Assembly: GCA_000934385.1 (NCBI GenBank)
Contig: KN880450.1
Coordinates: 143,438 to 207,437, forward strand
Length of the DNA stretch: 64,000 nt
Direction: 5' to 3'
Origin: Cylindrobasidium torrendii FP15055 ss-10
Lineage: Eukaryota > Basidiomycota > Agaricomycetes > Agaricales > Physalacriaceae
The notes below the pieces were generated by a model that had not been told where the DNA came from, made no database searches, and saw only the letters and a program-made list of their open reading frames with translations. The translations under genes were made by a program, and so were the position numbers. This document shows, in pieces, positions 46,255 to 57,029 of the stretch. Each line of letters starts with the position of its first letter. Position 1 is the stretch's first letter.

Positions 46255-47134
46255 ATGGGTCAATCACGTTCGTACCGTCCAGTACGCAAGGCGCACCCAG
46301 CGTTTATATGATCGCCAGCGTCGCAATTCATGGAGGATATGTCCCGGAGGTCGAACTGTGCGTCGTGGTCCATGGCCTGCCATATTTCTCTTCCCTCTGA
46401 CCGCTTCCTCAAGTCACACCTTCGGAACTGGAGCGCCTGAAGAAGCGCTTCATGAAGCTCGACAGGTCAGCTCCGCGGCACATCCACCATCCATTAGCCT
46501 GACCTGCGCCTAGTGATGGCTCTGGATCAATAGACCGAGAGGAATTTCTCCAAATACCGCAGATAGCTTCCAATCCGTTGGCATCGCGCATGATTGCCAT
46601 CTTCGACGAAGAGTGCGCCCTCATGAAACCCAATGATGCTCCGCCTCTGACGCGCACGACAGCGGTGGAGGAACAGTAGACTTCCAGGAGTTTGTGGGCG
46701 GGCTGAGCGCGTTTAGTAGTCGAGGTGGCCGCGAAGAGAAACTCAAATGTGCGTCTGCCTCTGCTATTTTCGCAGCTCGCAACTCAGACCAAAGCAATAG
46801 TCGCGTTCAAGGTATACGACATGGACAGAGACGGCTTCATTTCGAATGGTGAACTATTCCTCGTACTCAAGATGATGGTTGGAAACAATCTTAAGGTGCC
46901 GTCATTGCGCTGCCTCTCTAGCTATGGCTGACGAAACGGGGATAGGATCAACAATTGCAGCAAATCGTCGACAAGACGATAATGGAAGCAGATCAGAACG
47001 GAGATGGAAAGCTGGACTTTGAAGAGTTTGCCAAGATGGTGTCGAATACCGTGCGTCACGTTCCGTGGCGGAAATATGTCTAACACCGCATCTAGGATAT
47101 TGTCAAGCAAATGACCCTGGAGGATTTGTTCTAA
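46255..47134 (+). CDS. CNB1: Calcineurin regulatory subunit B
   Basis: Calcium-binding regulatory subunit of the Ser/Thr phosphatase calcineurin. Eight exons, the first coding only 13 nt (MGQS plus one base). Spliced start [20 protein letters not shown]; Gly2 is a likely N-myristoylation site. Four EF-hands: [39 protein letters not shown] and [13 protein letters not shown], each with normal calcium ligands. The end is [12 protein letters not shown] at 47134. Expected length about 175 residues. Most donors are gtgcgt-like. Cannot act alone; the catalytic subunit is not in this window. Confidence 0.94.
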
Positions 47135-47519
47135 TGGTGTGATGAATTTGCCCAGCTGGAACCCAATTCTCTAACACGACGGATAGTGTATGATAGGAAT
47201 ATCATCGTGTATACATGGAATCCTGCATGGTACGGGTCTATCTGTATATCGCGCGGGGGAATGAGATGGACTATGTCTGGATATGTGGAACTGCAAATAA
47301 TGGCTCCGCGCTCAATCGTGGTCCTGCATCGGGATTCTCGAACCAACACCTCGCCAATGTTTGCCTGGAAGAATTAAGGCTATTTTCATATATATGACAC
47401 ATATTTTGCGCTGAACATAGACCTGGGAAAGGACGCGTTTGTTGGTCGAAATAAGCATATTTCTCAACTAAATTCGGCAGCGTTAGCGTTGATCGATTCT
47501 ACTACCTCCGACCACCATC
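47135..47519. other. Intergenic, CNB1 to PSF3
   Basis: 3' flank of CNB1 and promoter of PSF3, which includes the ACGCGT below. No gene signal. Confidence 0.5.
47433..47438. promoter_or_regulatory. MCB-type ACGCGT upstream of PSF3
   Basis: ACGCGT ends 81 bp before the PSF3 start. In yeasts MBF binds ACGCGT in promoters of replication genes, so position and gene class fit. The hexamer is common in this GC-rich DNA (about 20 copies in the window), so chance is a real alternative. Confidence 0.35.
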
Positions 47520-48407
47520 ATGGAGGAGGACTACTTCTCCATCGACGACATTCTTGCCGGTAACCAGGCGCGCAATCACGGCCATGCACTCATTGGAATC
47601 TAATGGCTTTCAAGAGAATTCAATGTATCTTCAGCCAAAGCATACCAGAGATGGGACACCTCTGGGGTGGCACCGAACGTGACGTCCGTCCCGCCAGCTC
47701 CTGCCGACGCGTCTTTGCTCATGGGATGGCTAGATTGTCCCCCAAAGCAAATATCAGATCCCAATATGGATGTTTTACTGGATCATCTACTCGTGCGTGG
47801 CCTACCAACCCAAACCCAATCACCTGTGCAGTAGCTCAACCTCCATGGGATTGTAGCGGTTGGGCGGAGTTCGCGCTCCCAACGCCATTCAATGGGCGCG
47901 TACGAAATGCGTTAAACGCAGAAGCGCGCAGTGTGCAGCTCTCCGCGCTTGTTGGTGCAGGTGGCCTGTGGTATGGTTTTGGCAAGACGATTATGAACAT
48001 GTAATGCGCTGTTTCTTGGTATCCGACATTTCTTACGAGGAAGCACAGGCTTGAAGACGAGCAGGGCAATTTGATGTCCAACACTCTCACTGACGTGCGT
48101 GCTGCTCTTCATAGCGTTCACGAAAGCTTATTTGGGTTTAGACATTCAAGGCGCGTCTTGGAGAAATCATTGACCAAGCGCAGCATTTTGCTGCTCTCGG
48201 TGCGTCTAGCGGAGGTGGGGGTGGAGGATCCCAGTCTATGGCCTTCAGAGAAGGACTGGATGGTACAGAGCGTGAATGTGCGGTTTCCTGCTGGTTTCCT
48301 GTACTTCATGTCCAACTGATATTGATTCTACAGTATTCCTACTGGCCCAGGAGAGCGCGAAACGAATGCGAAAATGGCACGAGGAAACGGACAAGGGACG
48401 ACGATAG
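47520..48407 (+). CDS. PSF3: GINS complex subunit Psf3
   Basis: Replication factor; GINS with Cdc45 and MCM2-7 forms the CMG helicase. Exon 1 is 47520-47567 (MEEDYFSIDDILAGNQ). Intron 1 (47568-47614) begins GC, which is needed to join RIQCIFSQSIPEMGHLWGGT. Next exons: IVPQSKYQIPIWMFYWIIYS; GWAEFALPTPFNGRVRNALN AEARSVQLSAL with GGLWYGFGKTIMNM; LEDEQGNLMSNTLTD; TFKARLGEIIDQAQHFAALG with a Gly-rich insert; and FLLAQESAKRMRKWHEETDK. The order and lengths match fungal Psf3. An in-gene Gly run (SSGGGGGG) is unusual but in frame. Confidence 0.88.
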
Positions 48408-48496
48408 TACACTTGTGGATTTGGCGAACACTGTACTGTATCAGTAGTTTGGGAAGCTGAGGCATGTAGTGACACACTGAGCCGATAGGTCGAATG

Positions 48497-48837
48497 TCAT
48501 TGTTCCTTCTTGCTCTCCTCAGCTTGAGGCTGCGGTGCTGGTATTTGATGTAACTCGTTGACAAACCTGACATGGTTATAGTAACAGTAACAAGTGAAAG
48601 TCGCAAAACGCACCATTTGATGCTGCCCCACAATGCCAATTCCACACATATTAACCCAACGAAGTGAAGATTCCCTCCAGTTATGAACAGCAGACCCACT
48701 AACACGAGCAACAAGAAGACGAATGCTAAGTCAAGCGCAAGGAGGAATGTTGGATGCAGTGACGATCCCGGATTTAAAATTTGAGTGAAGAAGCTCTCGG
48801 ACGTGTCGACGGGTGGCAGCGACTCGAATTCGGACAT
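48497..48837 (-). CDS. PKR1: V-ATPase assembly factor Pkr1
   Basis: Small ER membrane protein that helps assemble the Vo sector of the vacuolar ATPase. Exon 1 starts at 48837 (MSEFESLPPVDTSESFFTQI). The Pkr1 core is LNPGSSLHPTFLLALDLAFV with two hydrophobic helices (FLLLVLVGLLFITGG, FVGLICVELALWGSIKW). One intron of about 46 nt (gtgcgt donor) leads to FVNELHQIPAPQPQAEESKK and the stop at 48497. The cytosolic tail ends in an EESKKEQ-like di-lysine context, typical for ER residents. Divergent from the hydrolase gene, 123 bp apart. Length about 98 residues. Confidence 0.88.
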
Positions 48838-48960
48838 ATTTCCGTGCCCGCAGTGGTAAGTATCACAATGGCGGTGATGGGAGGAGGGGTAGTCTTGAGG
48901 AGGCGGCGATGTCGATCATTCCGGCTCGAATGTTGACGTTGAATCCGTGACTACGACCAA

Positions 48961-50253
48961 GTGCCGGGATTCCTCGAGCGCTTCCTCGCCTGTTGCAGTA
49001 GGGCTTACATGAAGGAGCGGAACACAAGAAAAACGCGCTATGGACAAACAACACTGTTAGAGAAGGTCGCTACGATTGCATGGTTGACTCTCCTTCGTAC
49101 GTGGTCTACTGCGAGACCGGTGGGCTGCCCTAATCTGACAACAGCGCTGCGCATCCTCTATCGTCTATGTGTCCGGGAAAAGGACGAGCAACGCTCAAAT
49201 CTCCGCATCGCGAATGAGACTATCAGTCGTACATGTACCGACAACCTGCCCTATAACCAGATCCAATTTGTCCAGCCCGGCGCGCTCAGCGTCTGGCGGT
49301 CCTATGTGCCGGCAAAAGAAAGAACTATAGACGAACTCTGTACTGGTGCCAAGATTTTGTGGCTAGGCCCGAAGCAATTGGACAAGGACACCGATGTCTT
49401 TCTGGTTGTGCATGGTCCGCTCCCTTTCTTTGCCCGACTGACGCTGACCACGCATACCAGGCGGTGGATTCATGTTCCCATTATCAGACCTTTTTGCTGG
49501 ATTCTCGTGTCACATACGGAACGAGTTGTTGAACCGCAACAAGCGCGTCTGCTTCGCAATCCTTGCATACCGTGCGCCTCCTTTTATCACCGTTGCCTTC
49601 ACTGTTAACGCGACGTTCAAGGTTTATACCCCATAGCCCGATACCCAGACCAACTGAGGGATGCCTGTGCCGCACTCTCCTTGATTCTCGACGCTGGTGT
49701 ACCTCCATCTCGCATCCATTTCATCGGCGAGTCCGCAGGAGGCAATATCATCCTCCAATTGCTTTCACACATCCTACACCCAAATCCTTTGATTGACGTC
49801 TTGCATCCAGCCTCCTCTAAAACACTAGGCAGTGTCATGTTGATGTCGCCATGGGTGTCCCCGACGATTCAAGGAAGCCAAAACGACTCCCAAGACATGA
49901 TTAGCGAAGATTCCCTTCGCCTGTGGGGTCAACTATTCCTCGAAGACGTTCCTCGCGAACACATGTCCTATGTCGAGCCACTCTCTACACCAGAACAGTG
50001 GTTCAGCGATTTCCCAGCAAGACGCATTCTCATTACGTCGGGGAGTGTAGAGGGAATGGCGCCTGCACACGAACTATTCGTTGAGAAGCTCAAGAGGGAC
50101 GGAGCGCCATTGACATTTATCGTGGAGGAGGGTGGGTGCCATGATGGTATGATATGCGACTTTCCAATGAGCCTGCTCAGGCTAGTTATGAAACCAGATC
50201 CGGGAGACGTCGTGCAAAAGGTCGTTGACTGGCTAGCAGCAGCCGTAGCGTAA
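48961..50253 (+). CDS. Alpha/beta hydrolase (HSL-type esterase family)
   Basis: Serine hydrolase of the alpha/beta-hydrolase-3 type. Oxyanion-hole motif HGGGFMFPLSDLFAGFSCHI (formed across an intron near 49420-49460), then the AYRLIPYARYPDQLRD motif. The nucleophile elbow is IHFIGESAGGNIILQLLSHI (GxSAGG). Later conserved: MLMSPWVSP; the acid near RRILITSGSVEGMAPAHELF and the His in EEGGCHDGM complete a plausible triad. The N-terminus (MPGFLERFLACCSRAYMKER) is weakly supported and may begin in an unseen exon. Similar fungal enzymes act on steryl acetates or short esters; substrate unknown. Ends 19 bp from the ERG2 stop, convergent. Confidence 0.78.
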
Positions 50254-50272
50254 TATTTAGCAATGCTATAAT

Positions 50273-51073
50273 CTATATTTTGCCGCGCAACAAGTTGAGA
50301 ATCATTTCCCGACCCGTGTTGTACGATGTCCAAAATAGGGTGGGGAAATCCAATGTGGAAGTCAGCGCATCGGCATAACCGAATGGCAGCATGAGAGGGA
50401 TCCATCCTGTTGGCTGCAATTAGCTGTGTCCCTAGACTGAGAGGGAGTACATACCACGAGCGTATTCAAGGGCAAAGCAACCCTCGTGCATCTTGTACTG
50501 CTTAACGACTCCGCGGGGAAGGTGGTGGACGTCGCCGGGTAGGTAGCGCTCCATCTCGAGAGCGCCGGGACGGAATGCCCACTGTTCTCCGACAAGGATG
50601 TTGAAGTAGTCGTCCGCTGTGTGTATACCGCTGTGTCCTTCTGTTCCCAAAGGTGTGCCGAAGATAATAAGATATTCGGTGATGCTTGCGTGGATAATGT
50701 ACATCGCGCCCATAGCTCCGCCAGCGTTGTTGAAGACCCATTCCGACGAGTCGGTGTTGAAGCGGATGACGGACGAGTCGTATGTTTGCGTAAGGTTCGA
50801 CACAATGTGCTCAATCATGCCAGCGGGGTTGCCGGGGTTGGCCGCAATGGCGCTCTTGGCGAGCACATTGAGCGATGTCGGGTCGAGGACATACCACCGT
50901 TCCTATACCCCGTCAGCCAGCATTCCTTGGAGGTGTGGCATACGCACCTTAATTCCATCCAGAATGCTACAAATCACGTACACCGCCGCCAGAAGAAGCG
51001 CTCGGAATGCCCATTTTGTGAGTCCAGACGAAGGCGCAGAGGCGGGCACCGTGTTTTTTGTTTTCGCAGCCAT
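50273..51073 (-). CDS. ERG2: C-8 sterol isomerase
   Basis: ER membrane enzyme shifting the delta-8 bond to delta-7 in ergosterol synthesis. Start at 51073 ([20 protein letters not shown]), with one N-terminal helix [20 protein letters not shown]. After an intron: [40 protein letters not shown] and [20 protein letters not shown]. Next come the conserved [20 protein letters not shown] and [20 protein letters not shown]. The last exon is [20 protein letters not shown] ... LRGKI. Two introns, length about 220 residues, as in the family. Glu/Asp residues proposed for the catalytic cavity are kept. Confidence 0.95.
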
Positions 51074-52449
51074 GGGAGAAAAGAGGAATAATACGACGAG
51101 ACACAAAGCCACCGATGTTTTAAGGCAAGGAGGTCCGCGCCGAGAGCGGATGATGGGCCCAGACGAGGACTCGTACGATTTCTAGTCGCGCCCGATCGCG
51201 AAATTCTGACCGCGATCACGTGTCTGTTTTTAATTCACTCCATCACTGGCATCAGTGATCACTCATTGCAACCGCTTTTGCGTTACTTCGAAGGCGTGAA
51301 GTCGACGGTAGAAACTGTTTGATCTTTTGGAAAAACCGGATTTGGCGAGAATACTGTTCAGCCTATCAGACGAAGGACAGGTCCGGTAGCCTTACGATGC
51401 ATACAGAGTCCTTGAATCGAGCGTATTTCTTGGTCTGTCCTGTTCTGTCGTGTGACTTATTGATTCAAAATCTTTCTGGTAGCGTTGTATTCATACTATG
51501 GCATAATATGAGCCAGCTAATAGATAGTTCGCGTAGACGCGAATAAATGCTTGAACGCTATCGTATCTGCTATTCATACAGAATCTTCTTTGAGTTATCT
51601 ACTACTACCAAGAATTATTCATTAATTGAAATGGCAAAGACAAATGCGAGACACGTAACCCCAATCCCACGCATACCTTGTACTGCTTAGTTCTCAACAA
51701 CTTTTCCTCAACAGAACCACTGGATCGAAAAATTGTTCGAATACTTGAACCACAGACTCGTCCAAATATCACGGTGGTGGTGGGGTGTTTTTCAAGATAG
51801 CAGATGTGCTATGGAAGTATTGAAGGGCATTGGGATCGTACGTTGAAGCCTCGGGGTTTCGGAGGTGGGGCTCTATGTGAGCCAAGGCTTTGCAAGTAAA
51901 ATTTTCTCGTCCCTGAACATGATGCATGATGCATAAGCCGGTCGAAGAAAGATCCATATCATCGTACGATTCCAACGTAGTACCATCTGGCCAAAGGTGT
52001 GGATACAGTGCACCCTGATCCACGGATTATTGTCAGGCTGTGTTAGGTGATATGCCAACGCCGAAACACTTGCATGCCACGGGATCCTTCCAAATGCCTT
52101 AAGAAAGCGATCGAAACAAGTGCCCATTCTTTCTTCACCATTTTAGGAAATCGCGGCGGCCTAACCGATGTAGCGCCCCTACTCGTGACCATCCTTGGAC
52201 AAAGAGATCAATTTAAATGTGCACGCTAAAGCTTCGAGGTTTTTGTGAGGGCTTTCGTGCATAACGTGAAATTAAAAAATTCAATTGATTGACTTGTTGT
52301 TCTGGGCAATGTCTCAACGGATGACCCCTTGGAACCCCTGATGCATCGCTATAAAACACGACGCGCAGTTCCTCTCTATTCTCATCCTTTTCATTCCCCC
52401 CGAGGACACCATCCCCCCACACGAAGCCCCTGTAGTGCATAATAGCACG
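51074..52449. other. Intergenic gap, 1.4 kb
   Basis: The largest gene-free stretch. Minus-strand open frames at 51769-52127 (for example GTTLESYDDMDLSSTGLCIM) could be an exon or a decayed gene, but I recognise no family and no complete splice chain. CGATCG occurs at 52108-52113 and near the ERG2 side. Confidence 0.4.
51193..51198. promoter_or_regulatory. CGATCG palindrome upstream of ERG2
   Basis: CGATCGCG 119 bp before the ERG2 ATG; CACGTG follows within 25 bp (GATCACGTG). Function unknown. Confidence 0.45.
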
Positions 52450-53838
52450 ATGGCAGAGACTTTCACACCTTGGACAGACCTTCCTCTTGACCTATGGCGA
52501 GAAATCTTCATACAAGCCTTGCCGACCTCCGGAGAACAAGCACGCATCGACGACGCCCCACTCGTTCTTCTTCGTGTCTGCAGGGACTGGAAAAAACTTG
52601 CTCTCGAGACACCTAGACTGTGGGCAACAATCAATGTCGAGATATACGCGGGACGTGTACGCCCTCCCCTGTGCCAAATAAGCACCTGGCTCAAGCGGTC
52701 CCTTGAAGCCCCTCTCCATATCTCCATCAACCAAACCATGCAGTGGGGCATAGATGAGAGCAACGCAGTCAGAGTCATCGAGCTATTTGCGCCGCACATT
52801 TCGCGCTGGTCTACCGCGATGTTCGCCCTTCCAACGGCCTCGACGGTGAATGCACTTGTAACGAATTCGACGAAAATCCCGAACCAGCTGGAAGCACTCG
52901 GATTGGCTTTCATGCAGACCACTTATCTGCTCTCCGAACTCCAGACCTTGGAGAACTTGTCGACTTTGATACGGGCTCCGAAAATGCGGTCATTGAATTA
53001 CGATGGGCCGTTCAACATTCTCACAGGCATAGACGGTATCCAGTGGGATCGCCTCACAGAGCTGATGCTCGCCAACGTTGTGAGTAGTCACGCTGTACTC
53101 GTTTTGCTGCACCAATGCCCTATGCTACACCGCTGCCACCTGAGCACGTCGTTGTACTTGGATCTCCCGGATGAAGCAGTTGCTTTGCTTCCTTCTGTCG
53201 ACATGCCCGACATAGTGACGGTCCCGAACCTCTTCGAACTCAAACTTTCCATCGAAGGCGAAATCAGCGCCGTGATTCCCCATCTCTGTCTCCCCGACTT
53301 ACAAGACCTTTCGCTGGAGGCGATCCCGGTATCGAGTTCGGACATACTCCCACCCAGCGGCATCTTACCTTTCCTCGACCGTTCGAGGTGCTCTTTGGAC
53401 AGGCTGAAGCTGCATATCCCACTCGACTGCGCTGAAACATTGCAGATCCTGTCCCATCCAAGTTCGAAGACGCTCACGTCCCTCGTTATGCACGGTGGTC
53501 ATGAGCTGTCACTGCCACACCCCATTTTATCGGAACAAGTGCTAGATGCCTTGACAATCAGCAATGAAGGACAGTGCATCCTTCCCAACGTCGAGTCCTT
53601 TTCCTTCCACGCTCAGTGTATCGACACCCAAGTCGGAAGCTCCATAACACAGATGGTCCTCTCGCGATGGGACACCTTCAGCGCGTTGAGGCGGTTTGTC
53701 TGGGATGACTCCTTGGCAGTCGAAGACATGGATTTGGACGACAGAGCCTTATTATGCCAGGCCGAAGAAAATGGCCTCGAGATTTACATTGCGACTGTAG
53801 CGCCCATCGGTTCATCCGACAAGATTGGTCGTGATTAG
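52450..53838 (+). CDS. F-box protein, single exon
   Basis: 462-residue intronless protein from ATG 52450 (52435 is an alternative). F-box at residues 5-60: WTDLPLDLWREIFIQALP and LVLLRVCRDWKKLALETPRL, the usual Agaricomycete form. The rest has irregular Leu-rich repeats (LTELMLANVVSSHAVLVLLH, LPDLQDLSLEAIPVSSSDI). It is unrelated beyond the F-box to the gene at 822. The expected role is substrate recognition for an SCF ubiquitin ligase; the target is unknown. Confidence 0.85.
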   Translation: MAETFTPWTDLPLDLWREIFIQALPTSGEQARIDDAPLVLLRVCRDWKKLALETPRLWATINVEIYAGRVRPPLCQISTWLKRSLEAPLHISINQTMQWGIDESNAVRVIELFAPHISRWSTAMFALPTASTVNALVTNSTKIPNQLEALGLAFMQTTYLLSELQTLENLSTLIRAPKMRSLNYDGPFNILTGIDGIQWDRLTELMLANVVSSHAVLVLLHQCPMLHRCHLSTSLYLDLPDEAVALLPSVDMPDIVTVPNLFELKLSIEGEISAVIPHLCLPDLQDLSLEAIPVSSSDILPPSGILPFLDRSRCSLDRLKLHIPLDCAETLQILSHPSSKTLTSLVMHGGHELSLPHPILSEQVLDALTISNEGQCILPNVESFSFHAQCIDTQVGSSITQMVLSRWDTFSALRRFVWDDSLAVEDMDLDDRALLCQAEENGLEIYIATVAPIGSSDKIGRD

Positions 53839-53885
53839 ATATATACACCCAATTGGATACTTGATTTTGTACAATGATAATGGAA

Positions 53886-55054
53886 CTATAACACACCTAA
53901 CCCAGCTTTGAGCTCTGACTCCAATTCGGAGAGATCTGGAGCACCCTCTGCCTTCTCTCTCACGCAACGTGTGCATTGACAGTCGAAACCCCATTCCGCC
54001 AGCATCTGTTTCCTTCGTGCATACGGAAGCTCGGGGTCGATATAAGTTATCGTGAGCTCCTCACCCTTAGGGATATCGCGTTTTGGTAGAATTGTGATTC
54101 GCGCAAGCGCAGTTTGTTGATGCAGATGTCGCACAGAAATATTGGGTTCGCAAGAGTGGTTTATGTGTGAATGCAATGGATACAAGCCACCGTGGCTTTC
54201 GAGATCTTTGTGAACAGTATGAGTGACCTGAAGCAGCAGCAAGATTTTAGCTCACTTAAGCTCATCTTCCCAAGGCCCTTAAGAAATCCTTCGAAGGTAG
54301 CCAATTCTCCAAGTTGTTTGATGTTGTTCTTGAAGGCATCCAAATACAGCTCGAAGGCCTGTCGCCAAACGGACCGCATGCTCGATGCGTCCGCCCGAGT
54401 AAACTGGTAACGTTCTTCCATCCCCAATGTCGCGAAAGCGTCGAGTACGTCTGTTTCGTGCGTTTGCGCAATCCTGGCGGTAGCCTTCACAAGCGCATGC
54501 AACGCCTGCCATGTATTCTGCCTGGCATAGCTGAGAAGCGCGCGTCCCGCCTTCGTACACATGATACGGTGCCCAGTTTCCCGTGCCCTGTTGAGACAAA
54601 GTCGATTACAGAATGCATCGCCGCACTCTTCACAAGGGAATCCGGATCGTCTGAAAGTGGTTGAGCAATGCGCGCATGCGCCCCCTTGCTGCTGCAGGTC
54701 GTATAAATCCCATTCCGGCGCGATGATCCAAGGATTCTCCTCCCACAATGCTTCGCCAGACTGGATATCTTGCGCGGCGACAAGGCCTTTGCCTTTGGGA
54801 GGGCCAAATATCTTGACGTGCACTGAAGATGGAAGAACGGCTATGGCTGAAGCAGGCATGGGGTGGGATACAGGGACAAGAGGGTTGCCTGAGGCATTTT
54901 CTGCGAGTATCTTCTTGATTCGTACTTCACTGACGGCCCAAGACTGTTCTTCGCGCAATTTTATGCGAAGCTTTGGAACCCCAAGAGTTGGGTAGGCATT
55001 TTTTAGTTGGGCGAGTGCTCCCCGTAGTTCGGTGTCAGAGGGTGACGCAGACAT
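53886..55054 (-). CDS. SET5: SET-domain methyltransferase Set5 type (with MYND-like zinc finger)
   Basis: Lysine methyltransferase; yeast Set5 methylates histone H4. Start at 55054 (MSASPSDTELRGALAQLKNA); the N-terminus YPTLGVPKLRIKLREEQSW is typical of basidiomycete Set5. SET part 1: HVKIFGPPKGKGLVAAQDIQ. A cysteine-rich insert (CAHCSTTF, CEECGDAFCNRLC, CTKAG) forms a MYND-like zinc finger. After a 50-nt intron (about 54219-54268), the joined protein reads GKMSLNLESHGGLYPLHSHI, then NHSCEPNISVRH and LTITYIDPELPYARRKQML, with post-SET WGFDCQCTRC. The shorter acceptor 22 nt earlier breaks the frame. Catalytic NHSCxPN and the final Tyr are intact. Confidence 0.88.
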
Positions 55055-55394
55055 CTGGAGAACCGTGCAACGAGTTGTACTGCAGGAAGATTGGGACGTG
55101 ATGGTGGTGGTTAGAGATCATACAAAGATTGATCTTAATTGTGCCCGCGATCGCGTTCGATCGCGAGTAAAGTCAAGCTATATAAGTGCATTGCCGAATA
55201 CTCAAGTTCAAACTCGAGTTCAAGGCCCAACAGAGCCATAATTGTGAGCTCTCATACCCCAGTAGCCCAAAAAATATCGAAGGAGAATAGTATACAGACT
55301 TGGGGTGTACAATAGAATGTTGTGGCCTCCACACTCAGTACATATCAAAATACGGGGAAGTCTAAATATGTAGTCTATGTAACACACCGAATGT
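55055..55394. other. Intergenic, SET5 to LPMO candidate
   Basis: Promoter of SET5 with two CGATCG copies (below); 3' flank of the LPMO candidate. No coding signal. Confidence 0.5.
55148..55163. promoter_or_regulatory. Paired CGATCG palindromes upstream of SET5
   Basis: Two CGATCG copies 10 bp apart, about one helical turn (55148-55153 and 55158-55163), 93 bp before the SET5 ATG. The spacing could suit a dimeric factor. Function unknown. Confidence 0.5.
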
Positions 55395-57029
55395 TCAGAG
55401 ATTCTGCAACACGAATGACAGATTGAAGACCACGGGGATATAGTACCAGAGCGGCACGGTAGGCAGCGTGCTGCTGTCCTCGTCGTCCCCATCAACAGTA
55501 CTGACCGGATCCTTGTTGGGGTTCTCGGGGGCAAAGGATGTCGAAGTTGGCGCAATGCTCGTGGTCGTGACCGTCGCGCTATCATCGAAAATGTCTGTTT
55601 GCCGACCGTTGTCGAAGCCCATCTTCCGGTTATAGCCAGGCGACTTGTTCATCCCGGCCGAGTCAAACCCGTCGACTTCAACGTTGTTGCCGTCGAGTTG
55701 GTGCCAGTACACCATCTGTTTGGCGCCTATGTGCATCATTAGCATTGTAGCATGTTTAACGCACGGCACGGCGTTGCCTACCCGTCTGGCATTTATCTGG
55801 TTCTCCTTCACACCACACGGGTGGCTTGGCTTGAGCGAGCGCGCGGTTTCCTGTCTCCCCTACAACTTTGCATTTGAAGCCTTGCATGTACATATTGGGC
55901 TCCCCGCACCTATACAGCGTCAGAAGACTGCGTCGCTGAAGTGGGTGCACCTACCCGTTAGGCACCTGAGGACGGCGTCAGGATGTGATTAGTTTGAGGA
56001 CGGGCTTTATGAGCGAAAGCTTACCCATCCCCACTACATAGAACAGCGTTAGCACGAGTGAGGAACGAGGAGATACGAGGGCTTACTGCACAAGTACAGC
56101 CATCCTCAGGACAAGCCGGGAGGTTTGGAACCTGGTACTTGGCCAGACGGTACCAGGGAGTGCTATCAAAAGTTGATAAGTAGGCGCCAACGCCAAGAGT
56201 CCGACCAGAGGTGCTCACTGGTACAAGGCTGAAAAGACGACCAGGTTCTCCGCTGTGACATCTGACAAATTGGACTGACGCCGATGAACAAGGACATCAA
56301 AAATAGCAGAAGAGCGGCTGTACATTGTATGAAATCGCAAAGACGGTGCCCGCGGCCATCGTCTCATTTGGCGTATGGACTGCGTTGAGGGTTAATGAGG
56401 GGCCAGCGGGGCTAATGCAGGCTTACTGTTGATTTCAGTGATACAAGTCGTCAGCTCTCCTTGTTTGGCAAGCTTGTCGAATTCATCATGGTCGTTTCCG
56501 TCGCCAAAACGCGCGGTATACCGTCCGTCATAGGAGAGCGTAGTCCCAGCTCGATTGGGAGCGAGTTCGACAGTGAATTCTCCATTGGCGGGACTAGAAC
56601 GTCAATGCTTGTTGGCAGTGGAAAGATAAGGACAGGAAAGTGGCTGACAGTTCTAGAAAATCGCCTTCGTTTGGGGGAAACTCATCGCACTAGTCGTAGA
56701 TGAGCAGAGAACGCTCCCTGGCCATGTGTTAGCGCACCTTGTTGCTGTGATGGAACCACCAGTCCTCCTTCTTGAGCTTATATCGACCAATGGGTTAAAC
56801 GAGAAGAACCTCCTGGCACGAGAAGAGACCCACCATCCATAGAGGTTGAACCGGCGCGTTGTTGTTCTGATTGTCAATGCCCGAGTCAGTGCCATTCCGG
56901 CAGTACATCCCTTCAAGATGTCAAAAGTGACGCGTCGCTGAGGTGAAAAATCTCACCTAATGCAAAGGCTGCAAAGTGCGCATGTATAGCCACTGGCAAA
57001 GTGAGAACGGCAACTGAAAACACCAGCAT
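55395..57029 (-). CDS. Secreted AA14-type lytic polysaccharide monooxygenase candidate, GPI-tailed
   Basis: About 350 residues from twelve exons. Signal peptide MLVFSVAVLTLPVAIHA; cleavage would expose His18 as the N-terminal residue, as LPMOs need for the copper histidine brace. Further family blocks: GMYCRNGTDSGIDNQNNN; KKEDWWFHHSNKCDEFPP (second His); [92 protein letters not shown]; and GAKQMVYWHQLDGNNVEVDG. A Ser/Thr-rich spacer and hydrophobic end (TVPLWYYIPVVFNLSFVLQN) suggest a GPI anchor. Exons 9 and 10 are microexons of 9 nt (56025-56033) and 11 nt (55955-55965). AA14 assignment is from remembered family sequence; activity is inferred. Confidence 0.72.

Noticed and set aside
51769..52127. 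Minus-strand frames that could be a gene or transposon remnant
   Set aside because: The two frames cannot be joined into a convincing protein and no known domain is visible.
54219..54246. Apparent 28-nt intron in SET5
   Set aside because: Using the acceptor 22 nt further gives a normal 50-nt intron and restores the conserved frame, so no frameshift or tiny intron is needed.
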